Origin: Rhinopomastus cyanomelas
Taxonomy: Eukaryota > Chordata > Aves > Bucerotiformes > Rhinopomastidae
DNA: 64,000 nucleotides
Assembly: GCA_013400115.1 (NCBI GenBank)
Contig: VXBP01003494.1
Location: forward strand, 310,001 to 374,000
Direction: 5' to 3'
The translations under genes were made by a program, and so were the position numbers. Below the pieces are notes generated by a model, which made no database searches, was not told the origin of the DNA, and saw nothing but the letters and a program-made list of their open reading frames with translations. Below are positions 1 to 10,574 of this stretch, piece after piece; positions within the stretch are counted from its first letter, which is position 1, and every line of letters begins with the position of its first letter.

Positions 1-448
1 ATCACCTCCCTGGGCAACCCATTCCAGGCTCTCACCGTGAAGAACTTCCTCCTCACATCCACTCTAAATCTACCCATCTCCAGCTTTGCTCCATTCTCCC
101 TAGTCCTGTCGCTACCTGACATCCTAAAAAGTCCCTCCCCAGCCTTTTTGTAGGCCCCTCTCAGATACTGGAAGGCCACAATAAGGTCACCTCGTAACCT
201 CCTCTTCTCCAGACTGAACAGCCCCAACTCTCTCAGTCTGGGCTCATAGGAGAGGTGCTCCAGCCCTCTGATCATCCTCGTGGCCCTCCTCTGCACATGC
301 TCCAGCATGTCCACATCCTTCTTGTAATAAGGGCTCCAGAACTGGATGCAGTACTCCAGGTGGGGTCTCACCAGAGCAGAGTAGAGGGGGAGAATCACCT
401 CCCTCGACCTGCTGGCCACACTTCTCTTGATGCAGCCCAGTATCCAGT
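1..448 (-). mobile_element. CR1: CR1 LINE fragment, ORF2 C-terminal end
   Basis: Minus-strand CR1 copy cut by the window edge, so its 3' end is not visible. On the + strand it reads as the complement of the ORF2 C-terminus: the 'cctccctgggcaacc' block, the complement of the 'SLEKRRLRGDL' region near 190-240 and the complement of the 'HLEYCIQFWSP' region near 320-370. It ends 5' in the VARRSREVILPLYSALV-like region near 390-448. Reading frames are broken, so it is an old, inactive copy. Confidence 0.93.
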
Positions 449-904
449 TTTAGAACATGAATGCTTTAGGTTTTAGGACTTGACAACAATTCTGATTGCA
501 ATGCAAGGCATCTAGAACAAGGAATAGCAAAGAGAAAATTAGACAGCTTTTCACATTGCTTTTGTGCTTTTTGTGTGTCTTTTTGTGTGTGGTGAGGATC
601 CCCACATATATGTGAGTGCTCCTATAATTAGGCAGGAGGACTGGGGAAAGAGAGCCAGTGAAGCAGCTTGTCAAGTCCTGATAGAACAAGAGTAGTGTTT
701 TTTTGTCTGCCTAGTTTGCTGAGATTTCCTCCCCCTCCCCATCAATTTACAGGACCTTGTTTGGTAGAAAGTTTGTAAACAGTTGTTACCATATCCTCTG
801 AGCAACTGTTGCTTATTCTCATGACAAGTCATGTAATTTATGGTCTAAAGGTGTCTCTGTTGAAGGATACAGAAGAAAACAGCTATCAGAATGCTGTAGC
901 AAAG
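449..904. other. Non-coding spacer
   Basis: AT-rich sequence between two CR1 copies. It holds a T/TG-rich patch near 560-595. I see no splice-flanked ORF or RNA gene. Confidence 0.5.
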
Positions 905-1365
905 TACATTAGCGATTGGAAGAGACCTCAAAAGACCATTTATTCCAATCTCTCTGCCACAGCAGGACCACCTACACCAAGGCAGGTTTTAAACATGTCC
1001 AGAGAAGGAGACTCCACAACCCCCTTGGGCAACCTCTTCCAGTGCTCTGTCAGCACTGGAAGAAGTTCCTCCTCATATTTATGTGGAATCTCCTTTGTTC
1101 CAGCTTACACCAATTGCCCTTTGTCCTATCACTAGAAGACACTGAGAAAAGCCTGGCTCCATCTTTCTGATGCACATCCTTCACAAATTTATAAACATGT
1201 ATTAAGTCACTTCTCATTCTCCGTTTCTCCAAGCTAAAGAGACCCAGCTCCCTCAGTCTTTCCTCATAAGGGGGGGTGTTCTACTCCCTTAATCATCTTT
1301 GTTGGACTTTCTCCAGCAGTTCTGTGTCTTTCTTGAACTGAGGGGCCCAGAACTGCAGCCTGGTT
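905..1365 (-). mobile_element. CR1: CR1 LINE fragment, 3' part
   Basis: Minus-strand CR1. The 3' UTR lies at 909-985 (complement of the 'ggattggaatagatgg...cttccaatc' tail), but the terminal octamers are degraded. The ORF2 C-terminal region follows to about 1365, ending in the complement of 'QFWAPQFKK'. Frameshifts and an extra G run near 1270 show decay. Confidence 0.92.
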
Positions 1366-1565
1366 GATAAAGGACATTTGCCAATTCATGAATACAAATT
1401 ATCTGTGGTTTGCAGTTCAGCTAGGTAACAAGACATCCAATGAAAAAAGTTAGTGTAGACGATAATTTCATGTGTGTAATTTCCACTGTGTATGTCTTTT
1501 GCAGAGGTACCCTTGTCTTGTGGCAGAATAGACCAAGCTTAGAATCTCAGAGCTCTGAACCCTAT

Positions 1566-2050
1566 CACAGAATCTTTTAGGTTTGAAAAGACCTTAAAGA
1601 CCATTGAGTCCAACCACTAACACAACTGTCCCAAGCCCACTACCAAACCCTGTCCCTAAGCTCCAGAACTATGTAGACTTTGAACACATCCAGGGATAGC
1701 AAATCAACCTGGCCAGCCTGTTCCAAGGCCTGCTGACCCTTTCAATGAAGTCGTTTCTCCTAATGTCCAAACTGAACTTCACCTGGTGCAGCTTGAGGCT
1801 GTTTCCTCTTGTCCAATCACTCATTACTTCTGAGAAGACACCAACCTCCATCTTTCTGCAGCCTCCTATCAGGCAGTTGCAGACAGTAATAAAGTCTTCT
1901 TTCAGCCTCCTTCTCTTTGGACTAACCAGCCTCAGTTCCCTCAGCTGCTCCTCACAAGGTCTGTTCTCCAGGTCCTTCCCCAACCTTGTTGCCCTTTTTT
2001 GAGCCAGCTGTAGCACCTCACTGTCTTTCTGGTATTGAGGAGCCCCAAAT
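1566..2050 (-). mobile_element. CR1: CR1 LINE fragment (different 3' UTR subfamily)
   Basis: Minus-strand CR1 that starts with the 3' end 'cacagaatcttttaggtttgaaaagacc', a different 3' UTR class from the two copies upstream. It runs through the ORF2 C-terminus (complement of 'RTRGNSLKLHQVKFSLDIRRNDF') to the 'LPQYQKDSEVLQLAQKRA' region near 2040. A 115-codon remnant frame is still open, and the copy is 5'-truncated. Confidence 0.92.
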
Positions 2051-2654
2051 AATCATGTCATGTTGTAGGTTTGCTGTTTCAGTGTTTCTCTCTTCCTCCC
2101 TCACCTGGCAGATGGTAGAACTTTGGTACTGAAGTATTTACTGAGAGAAACATCCTCCTGATGTGAAAACATGCTCAGAGTTTAGTGGTTTAGAAATCCT
2201 GACTGAGCTACAAGCTCAGTTCTGAAACTCAGTTCAGTGCAACTGTCAGGTACTATCACAAATTTGCTAGTTTGACAGGCTTCTTTTTTTGTTTCAGCCA
2301 GCTAAACACAGCTTGTGTTTCTAAGGAGAGAACAGATTGTTGTGGTTCCTTTTCCATAGCGTACAGAAACACAGGCGTATTTGACAGCAATAGAGCAGCG
2401 TGTTAGGATTGAAGTGTGGCTGAGGTTTCTGTGAAGCTATTTGCCATCTTACTCTGAGGTTAATAAACAGCAAGCAGACTTTCCCTTGAGAGTGTACTTC
2501 TAAATTAATCCTGAGTATCTACTAATTAGGAAGTAGTATTTTTCCACATACCTATTTGGAGCTTAAACTAAACTGTCTTGGTGTGAATTTCATGCTAAAA
2601 TCAGTTAAAGTTATCTATCTGAGGTAGGCAGATCACTCTCATAGGTCCAGAATT
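2051..2654. other. Non-coding spacer
   Basis: Unique-looking AT-rich sequence with short T runs. No supported gene or repeat. Confidence 0.5.
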
Positions 2655-3337
2655 CTAGTGTCACCAGTCTGTTGGAAAGCAGCATAAAAGAAAGGGACCT
2701 GGGGGTCCTGGAGGACAGCAGGATGACCATCAGCCAGCAATGGGCCGTGGTTGCCAAGAAGGCCAATGGCATCCTGGTTAGTAGATCTAGAGAAGTCCTC
2801 ATTCCCCTCTACACTGCCTTGATGAGACCGCATCTGGAATATTGTGTCCAGTTCTGGGCCCCTCAGTTCTGGAAGGACACAGAAATTCTGGATAGAGTCA
2901 AGCTGAGAGCCACAAAGATGATGGAGTGGAACATCTTCCTGCTGAGGAGAGGCTGAGGAAGCTGGGTCTCTTGAGCTTGGAAAAAAGCAGAACAAGGGGT
3001 GACCTAATTAATGTTTATAAATTTGTGAAGGGCAGGTGTCAGGAGGATGAAGCCAGGTTCTGCTCAGTGGCATCCAATGATAAGACAAGGGACAGTGGGT
3101 GTGAGCTGGAACATAGGAGGGTCCACATCAATATGAGAAGGAACTTCTTCCCAGTGAGGGTGACAGAGCACTGGAATGGCCCACCCAGAGTGGGTTGTGG
3201 AGTGCCCTTCTCTGAAGGCCTTCAAAACCTCCCTGGCCATGTTCCTGTGCAACTTGATCTAAGGGATCCTGTTCTGGCAGGGGGATTGAACTAGATGATC
3301 TTATGAGGTCCTTTCCAATCCCTAATGTCCTGTGATT
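2655..3337 (+). mobile_element. CR1: CR1 LINE fragment, RT C-terminus to 3' end
   Basis: Plus-strand CR1. It begins in the region encoding 'LESSIKERDLGVLEDSRMT' and continues through the HLEYCVQFWAPQFW block near 2830-2880 and the RVTEHWNGPPRV block near 3150-3200. It ends with the 3' UTR (tgaactagatgatc...cctttccaatcc) and a degenerate octamer near 3330. At least two frameshifts, near 2930 and 3180, separate the frames. Confidence 0.95.
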
Positions 3338-3782
3338 CACATAGAAACAACTGATAGAGGGACAACTGTAATTTGTCACTGAAAGCTTTAACAATCTTTT
3401 TCCTTTTTTGCTTGAAATGCAGAACACAGTAGTAAGGAAAGAAGTCATTTAGTACCCACAACACTTTTGAAAATCTTGGATGTGTGCCTGCAAAATAACT
3501 GCAGTTTGCTCTTGCTAGGAGGTGCTTGACCAGATGGATCTGGCTGCTGGTGATCAGAACTTGCTAGTCAATAGGAGGACAATCGTGTAGGTACTTAGCC
3601 AAATGCATGGTAGAAGGCAGTTCTGAACATACCAGTGTGCAGCGCTGAGTGAACATGATCACTGGAGCAGGGTACAGTTGGAAGCATGTAAGGGAATGTT
3701 ACACTGAGCCTGCTCGGTGTGGGAAGGTGCAGATGTTTCTGATAGAGAATTTGTTTACACAGGGATTCAAACTGAAGATTGT
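3338..3782. other. Non-coding spacer
   Basis: Unique-looking sequence with nothing recognisable as a gene. Confidence 0.45.
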
Positions 3783-3846
3783 TGGCTTGGAAAGTTGGAC
3801 TTGATGATCATGAAGGTCTTTTCCAAACTTGATGATTCTATTATTC
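3783..3846 (+). mobile_element. CR1: Very short CR1 3' tail
   Basis: Only about 60 bases survive: 'gttggacttgatgatcatgaaggtcttttccaa' followed by 'gatgattctattattc'. This matches the last part of a CR1 3' UTR plus its octamer repeat, an extreme 5' truncation. Confidence 0.8.
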
Positions 3847-4039
3847 CTTTTAGAAGAGGAGTCTTTCTGCCGCAAATCAGTTGTAGGCCTAATATCCTAT
3901 TGTGTGCTGTAGTTGTAGTACAAAATAAAGTCAGAGTGTACTCCCGTACAATCCATTTTTGTAGCCTGAATTCCAGATTTTTCTTGCCAGTAGAACTACA
4001 TTTTTAGAAGTAATGTCTGCAAAATCTTCCAATTAATTT

Positions 4040-4785
4040 CATAGAATCATAGAATCATTACGGATTGGAAGGGACCTTGAAAGATCATCTAGTCCAATCC
4101 CCTGCAACAGCAGGATCACCTAGACCAAGTCACACAGGAAAACATCCAGGAGGGCCTTGAACATCTCCAGTGATGGAGACTCCACAACCTCCCTGAGCAG
4201 CCTGTTCCAGTGCTCCGTCACCCTCACCATGAAGTAGTTCCTTCTCAGGTTGATGTGGAACCTTCAATGTTCCAGCTTACAACCATTGCCCCTCATCCTA
4301 TCACTACATGACACTGAGAATAGCCCAGCTCCATCCTCCTGACACCCACCCCTCAAATATTTGTAGACATTAATGAGGTCACCCCTCAGTCTCCTCTTCT
4401 CCAAGCTAAAGAGACCCAGCTCCCTCAGCCTCTCCTCATAAGGGAGGTGCTCGACCTCCTTCATCATCTTCGTTGCCCTACGCTGAACTCTCCAGCAGCT
4501 CCACATCCCTCTTGAACTGAGGAGTCCAAAACTGGACGCAATAGTCCAGGTGTGGTCTCACCCAGGACAGAATAGAGGTGGAGAAGAACCCCTCTCGATC
4601 TGCTAACCAGCCCCCTTCTGATCCACCCCAGGATGCTGTTGGCCCTCTTGGCCACAAGAGCACATTGCTGGCTCATAGTCATCCTGCTGTCCACCAGGAC
4701 CCCAGATCCTTCTCTCCTACACCACTCTCCAACAGGTCAGTCCCCAGCTTATACTGGTACCTGGGGTTGTTCTTTCTGTAGTGAT
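4040..4785 (-). mobile_element. CR1: CR1 LINE fragment with intact 3' octamers
   Basis: Minus-strand CR1 whose 3' terminus shows two octamer units (catagaatcatagaatcat) at 4040-4060. The 3' UTR and ORF2 C-terminus follow, up to the region complementary to 'DSRMTMSQQCALVAKRANSILGWI' near 4600-4700. It belongs to the same subfamily as the copy at 31106-31652, with long stretches nearly identical, so both are relatively young. Frames are still broken, for example near 4495. Confidence 0.96.
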
Positions 4786-5202
4786 AAGAGAGAACCCTTT
4801 TGTTTTAGCTGTTTGATGAGATGGTGTAAAGGATTGCCCTGTCTACTAGATAACTCAGTTTGAAACAAATTCTTTATCTTCCTAGTTACCACAATCATTG
4901 AACCAACTCAGTGTTTGAGCTAAGTATGACACTAAATACTAAACTGAGCACCCTGGCTTATAGGTGGGCAAATCCCGCATTTGTAGATACTGAGTGATGT
5001 TTCCATGCTGCTCAAACAAGAATGCAGAAATATTTAGAAGTCTTAAAGTTTGTTTCATTTTTCATTAGATACTTGCAAAAGCTAAAGCTTGAATAGAAGT
5101 TGCAGTGAAGAAAGTTACAATGTAGATGAAAGAAATCATTATTCTCCAGAGGAAGCATATAGGTCACTGCATAGGGTCTCTTGGGAATGGAATCTAGCAT
5201 GG
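4786..5202. other. Non-coding spacer
   Basis: AT-rich, unique-looking. No supported gene. Confidence 0.45.
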
Positions 5203-5452
5203 CCTCCAGTTGTGCCAGGGGAGGTTTAGATTGGGCATTAGGAAAAATTTCTTTATGGAAAGAGAGGTGAAGTATTGGAACAGGCTGTTCAGGGAGGAGG
5301 TGCAGTTGCCATCCCTGAAGGTGTTAAACAACTGAGTAGATGTGGCCCTGGGGGGTATGATTTAGTGGGCAGGGTGGAGTCAGATTGACAGCTGGAGTGG
5401 ATGATCTCATGGGGCTCTTCTAACAATAATTCTATGATTCTATCATTCTACA
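5203..5452 (+). mobile_element. CR1: CR1 LINE 3' fragment
   Basis: Plus-strand piece from 'gttgtgccaggggaggtttagattgg' (ORF2 C-terminus) through 'ggaacaggctgttcagggagg' to a 3' tail with octamers 'attctatgattctatcattcta' ending at 5452. Confidence 0.93.
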
Positions 5453-5819
5453 GCTGTGAAGGGTTGCACAAGGCCTGTGCATGGCGAATGGAGAAGCTCA
5501 TGTTCTGGTGTGATGTGGCTTCTCAGGCCTGTCTCTTGCTCTCTGTAACTTTTCTTGGCCTACCCTAGGTAAATGCGGACCCTAAATGTTGTAGTTCTCT
5601 TTTCTTCACAACAAAACCTGAGATTTAAGATGTAGATCGTACAATTATCATTTTGCTTAGGAGGGAAGTTAATGCGTTAAATCAAGAGGTGTTCCACAGA
5701 AATACCTGACTGAAGGCTGGGAAATATCTTTGCGCACTGTTGAAAATAAAACCAAACTAAAATTAGAATGCAACAGATCAAAATAGTCTTAGGTACTTTT
5801 TACCTTTAACTTGTGCTAT
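5453..5819. other. Non-coding spacer
   Basis: Unique-looking AT-rich sequence. No supported gene. Confidence 0.45.
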
Positions 5820-6693
5820 CACCCTCAATCAGTTTGCGAATGACACCAAGGTGGGTGCGTGTGTTAATCAGCTTGAGGACAGAGAATCCCTACAGATGGC
5901 TCTGGATGGGCAGGATTAATGGGTAGAGGCCAACTCTATGAGCTACAACGAGGCCAAGTGCTGGGTCCTGTACCTGGGTCACAACAACCCAGTGGAATAG
6001 TCTAGGCTTAGGGGACAGTTTCTGGGAAGCTGCTCAACAAAAAGAGCCCTGCGGTGGGGTAAACATAAGATGGCATGTGCTCAGGTGGTCAAGAAGACCA
6101 GGGACATCATGGCTTGGAAAAGAAATTGTGTAGTTAGCAGCAGTAGGGAAGTGATTTGTGCCCCTGTATTGGGCACTGGTGAGGCCATACCTTGAGTACT
6201 GGGTTCAGTTTTTGGTACTTCAATACTGGAAAGACAGGTGCTGCAGTGGGACCAAAAAAGGGGCAACAAGGGTCTGGAGAACAAACCTTTTGAGGAGCAG
6301 CTAAGGGAGCTGGGGCTGGTTAGCCCAAAGAAAAGATGGCCCGGGGAGACCTTATTGCTATCTGCCACTGTCTGACAGGAGGTTGCAGAGAGTTGGAGGT
6401 TGGTCTCTTCTCAGAAGTAATGAGTGATAGGACAAGAGGAAACGGTCTCAGGCTGCACCAGGGAAAGTTTAGGTCAGATATTAGGAGAATTGACTTTGCT
6501 GAAAGGGTCGTGTGGCATCAGAACAGGCTGCCCAGGGAGGACGTTGAATAGCCATCTCTAGATGTGTTTAAAAGTATGTAGATATGAGGCTCAGGGACAG
6601 GGTTTAGCAGTGGGATTGGTAGAGCTGGGTTAATAGTTGTACTCAATGGTCTTGAAGACTATTTTCAACCTTAAAAAATGCTGTGAATCTGTG
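5820..6693 (+). mobile_element. CR1: CR1 LINE fragment including the RT catalytic-box remnant
   Basis: Plus-strand CR1 that reaches further 5' than most copies here. Bases 5829-5860 encode 'QFANDTKVG', the relic of the F-A-D-D box of non-LTR reverse transcriptases with the first D changed to N. The primer-grip/thumb part follows ('LEYWVQFLVLQYWKD'-like, near 6190-6235), then the ORF2 C-terminus at about 6336-6550 and a 3' UTR ending 'tgtgaatctgtga'. Multiple stops and frameshifts make it inactive. It is the only copy in the window where this catalytic box can be seen. Confidence 0.94.
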
Positions 6694-7875
6694 ACCTCTC
6701 AGCACAACTTAGTACTATTAAAACACTGTAATTAAATCTGTAAATTTTTAAGTGTTGGGCACAACTCTGTCGTGATCATAGACTGTAAAACATTGCACAA
6801 TCAACACAGTATTCAGCTACCATCTAGTGGAGAATTTGAGGCAGTGTTCCAAAAATGCAGACCGACAAATGTTACGGCATCAATAGCACAGGTGGCACGC
6901 TGTGAGAGCTCCTGAGAGGTTTTTCTGATCTTAGTTCTTACGGGTAAGACTGTTCTGCCTCTTAAAGCCTACCAGAATTAAAAGGGAGAGTTATAATAAT
7001 GTCGATGAAGTATACAGATGGTGAAATGCAGAAGAATGAAATTGTATTCCTGTGTTTTACTTAAACAAAACCACTCTCCATCTCTTTGGAGTCTGCCTCC
7101 AGCCTCCTTTCTTATATTGCTTCATATGGTCATGCTGTGAGAAGCTGATGTGGCAGATAGAAATCCTGAAGTTCGCTAACAAGATTGCAGCTGGCTTGGC
7201 ATCTATCCTGACCATAAAACTAAATGCAGGAGTATGAATTAAATTTCCAAACCAGGTATGTATCCTCAGGAACATACAGGTTTGGGGTATTTTTTAATGC
7301 AGTATGGTTTATGGTTTTCCTCCTTTGTTTCCTTACCAATGCTCATGGAGCTGGGTGGTTGACTGTGTGTTCTCCATGTTAGTTGAATAAAACTGAGGGC
7401 TCTAATTATGTAAGCAAAAAATACCTCTTGCTTAAAGGCGGTTGCTAAAACAAGGACAGCAAATAATGTGAGCCTCAGAGAACAAAGTGATGTTACCTCT
7501 AGTGATAAGTGAACCGAGGCAGCAATCCAAGAAGTGTTTGGAATCATGGAGTCATTCAGTCTGGTACCATCCTGACTTGCTTCAGATAAACAAATCAGTG
7601 TTCTGTCTTCATCTGAGGCAAAAAGGATCCTTCACGCACTGAATCTTAAACACTGTGCAGCAGATTCAGTAGTCCCTGCCTGAAAATTGTGAAGTAGTCT
7701 CCCTTTATCTCCACTGAACATCTCTGAAGCACCTGTTAACCTTGTTCTTCCATATTAACATCAATCTCCCTTTCACTCTAAGACAGTTCACCTTAGTGTA
7801 CCTTCATTTGAATTTCAGTGTGCATAAGGAAAATGTACAATTCAGCATTTAGCGATGAAGCTTTCACTATAGTAT
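6694..7875. other. Non-coding spacer
   Basis: About 1.2 kb of unique-looking sequence. Short ORFs on both strands lack convincing splice sites or protein character. No gene supported. Confidence 0.45.
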
Positions 7876-8219
7876 AGGAAGGGCATCAAGGTGCTGGAAG
7901 GGGCAGAGAAGAGCAAGTGGGCTGATTAGGGGTCAGGAGAACAGGTCTGATGGGGAGATACTGAGAGAGCTGGGGTTGTTCAGCTTGGAGAAGAGAAGGT
8001 TGAGGGGAGACCTCATTGCTTTCTACAACTACCTGAAGGGAGGTTGGAGTGAGTCAAGGGCTGGCCTCTTCTCCCTAGGCACTAGCGATGGGACAAGAAG
8101 AGATGGAGTCAGATTGTGCCAGGGGAGGTTCAGATTGGATCCTAGAAAAAACTTCTTCCCAGAAACAGTGGAGAAACCTTGGAACAGGCTGCCTTGTTGA
8201 TGATTCTCTGATTCTATAT
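7876..8219 (+). mobile_element. CR1: CR1 LINE 3' fragment with deleted 3' UTR
   Basis: Plus-strand CR1 from 'ggcatcaaggtgctggaaggggc' through the 'FSLEKRRLRGDLIAFYNYLKGGW' region near 7976-8045. At 8193 the reading block 'ggaacaggctgcc' jumps directly to 'ttgatgattctctgattctatatg', so the usual 150 or so bases of ORF2 end and 3' UTR are missing. Confidence 0.93.
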
Positions 8220-8895
8220 GTAGAAAATAAGTGCCATAAAGCCAGCCTCTGTTTGTTACATAAAACAATTAGCTGATCGCCAGAGTAGTGCATGTGTACA
8301 GACTCCATCTGTAGGGGACCTCACTCTGATGAACTACACGTAACTTCAGGCCATACGGGCTCACAAAAGCCATTTACGTTGGCTGTTCTGATATTGCCAA
8401 TAATAACTAATATCACTAAACTAAGTGAAGCTCATCCTGATTTAGAGGATCTGTCTGAAATCTTTGATTTTGTACTGGAAAGAGAATGTCGTTCTGGACT
8501 GTGTTTTGAAAATGGTGAGGGAGTAAGTACAGAATGTTCCGGCACAGCTAGAACTCTCCTTTGCTGCTTCTCACAGAGAATTGCTGACTGAGTGCTGTGC
8601 AGGAGAGAGGATCCTGCCTGCAGTCAAATACATGTTTGTGAAAGCCCATGGGTGTGTGCATGGTTAAAAGCTGTAGTGCTGTTGAGCACTTCTCTGCTAT
8701 ATAGCCCTGTGAAATACCAGTGTATTTTGTTTAGCGAAACACAGCTCTGCGGTTACCTGCATAAAACGGAGAAAGCAGAATTTTTTTGTCTTGGGGAAAG
8801 AAGGAACTAAGTCTTTCTGTACCTGAGGGTACTACCGGTTTGTGGTTAGTTCATAGTGGACATAGTATGAACCAACCACATTTTCTGCTGGGTAA
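8220..8895. other. Non-coding spacer with a 99-codon ORF of unknown status
   Basis: Unique-looking sequence. A + strand ORF at 8292-8591 contains an acidic stretch (HPDLEDLSEIFDFVLERE, about residues 48-65). It is followed near 8513-8530 by two GT sites resembling splice donors (atg|gtgagg and gga|gtaagt). No convincing 3' splice site was found upstream. I do not recognise the protein and treat it as unproven. Confidence 0.3.
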
Positions 8896-9060
8896 GAATC
8901 ATAGGATGGCCAGGGTTGGAAGTGACCTTAAGGATCATCTGGTTCCAACCCTCCTGCAGAAGTAGGGACACTTTCATTAGATCAGGTTACTCAGGACCTC
9001 ATCCAACCTGGCCTTGAACACTTCCAGGGTTAGAGTAGCCACAGCTTCCTTGGGCATTCC
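8896..9060 (-). mobile_element. CR1: CR1 LINE 3' UTR fragment
   Basis: Minus-strand piece starting at the 3' end 'aatcataggatggccagggttggaagtgacc', continuing through 'catccaacctggccttgaacacttccaggg' to 'cttccttgggcatt'. It stops within the ORF2 C-terminus at the left edge of a local tandem duplication. Confidence 0.92.
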
Positions 9061-9135
9061 TTCCTGCCTTTGGTTTAGTATCTGGTAGATACTTCCTTGG
9101 GCATTTCTTCCTGCTTTTGTTTAGTATCTGGTAGA
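9045..9135. repeat. 47-bp tandem duplication at a CR1 edge
   Basis: Two head-to-tail copies with period 47 begin at 9045 and 9092, each 'cttccttgggcattycttcctgc...gtttagtatctggtaga', with a few substitutions. The first copy overlaps the end of the CR1 fragment, so the duplication arose after CR1 insertion. Confidence 0.88.
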
Positions 9136-9534
9136 AGTGTGCTGTTTGACATGCTTGAGTTCTGAGTGTAGGATTTCGGTTTCAGCTGGGAACTTCAAGC
9201 TATTTCAGTATTGAGAGATTTTTAGCAATGTTTTTGTGTAAATCTAAGATTCAAGCTAATATTTTAAGAGTTTTGGAACACACACTCTCACTTCTGAGAG
9301 ACTGTTGTCTTGAGCAAGTTGTCTTTCTACTCTTGGGTCTTTTTCTCTTGGCTCTACAAGCTCTACAAAATCAGATACTTAATGGTGGCTTTAGTAATGA
9401 CTCTGCTGCTGTTACCTCATAGCTGGATTGAAATGGAAACCTAATTCATCAACAGGGAAGATACGAAATAGCCAAATAAAAAAAAAGTTTACAAAAGCTG
9501 TCACATTATACCTGAAATGGTAATTTCATGAACT
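9136..9534. other. Non-coding spacer
   Basis: AT-rich, unique-looking, with an A run at about 9478-9486. No gene supported. Confidence 0.45.
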
Positions 9535-9976
9535 GAATCATAGAAGAATCGTAGAATCATCATGGCTAGAAAGGACCTCCAGGATTATCAAACCCAGCCC
9601 TCACCCCAACAGCTCCCTAACCACTAGACCATGGCCTCAAGTGCTCTAGCTACTCAGTTTTTAAACAATTTCAGAGATGGTGACTCCACCACCTCCCTGG
9701 GCTGCCTGTTCCAGTACTCAACCACTCTTATAGGAAAGAACTTTTTCCTAAGATCCAATCTAAACCTCCCCTGAAGCAACTTGAGGCCATTTCCCCTCAT
9801 CCTATCATTAGTAATTTGGGAGAAGAGACCAGCAGTAGCCTCACTACAACCTCTTTTTAGGTAGCTGTAGAGAGCAAGATGGTCTCCTCTCAGCCTCCTC
9901 TTCTCTAGACTTAATGACCCCAGCTCCCTCAGGCACTCCTCATAAGGACATATTTTCTAGACCTCTCTCCAGCCAT
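9535..9976 (-). mobile_element. CR1: CR1 LINE 3' fragment
   Basis: Minus-strand copy with 3' octamers 'gaatcatagaagaatcgtagaatcatcatgg' at 9535-9565, the long 3' UTR variant ('ccagccctcaccccaacagctccctaaccactagacc'), then the complement of the ORF2 C-terminus to about 9976. Confidence 0.94.
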
Positions 9977-10574
9977 TCGCTGGACCCAAAATAAGGGAAA
10001 ATATGAGGAAACTGGATGGTATGAATTAACTGTACACACTTTATTCCTCAAGGATGGATCAAGAATTCTGTTAGAACTAGTATTGGAACTTGTTGTGGAC
10101 TCAAAGCCCTTTTAGGAGTAAAACTATGGTGGTACTACTATTTGTTTGAAATATCTGGTAAGTATACAGTAGCATTGAGGTATCCTGAAGATGTCTGCAA
10201 GGTGGTGTAGGCTTGCACTATGACAATGTAGGTTTTCCCTGTAGACAGACACCCCGTTTTCTAGTATTGAACTTGAGGATGTTTGGAAGTTAAATTAAAG
10301 CAGACTTTCTTCGGGAAGGCTATTGTGAATTACCCTGTTAGGGAAAAACTACTAATGAAGAACATTTTTCTCATCCGAAATTGTGCTTTCTGCTGGCTGG
10401 CAGTGCTTGATTGGCAGAATCTGTGGGTTATCACAGAAACCAAACGTACTTGCTCTCAACAATACAGTAGGGAAGGCTATTTTGCTTGGAGTTCCTTTCC
10501 TTGTTCCTGCAATGCAGGGAGCCTTCTACAGACATCCACTAATAAGAGAGGTATTCTTTTGTTGGCTGTTTCAG
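9977..10574. other. Putative intron upstream of a candidate exon
   Basis: Unique-looking AT-rich sequence. It ends in a good 3' splice site at 10551-10574, a pyrimidine-rich tract (ttcttttgttggctgtttcag). The first exon of any such gene is not identified. Confidence 0.35.
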
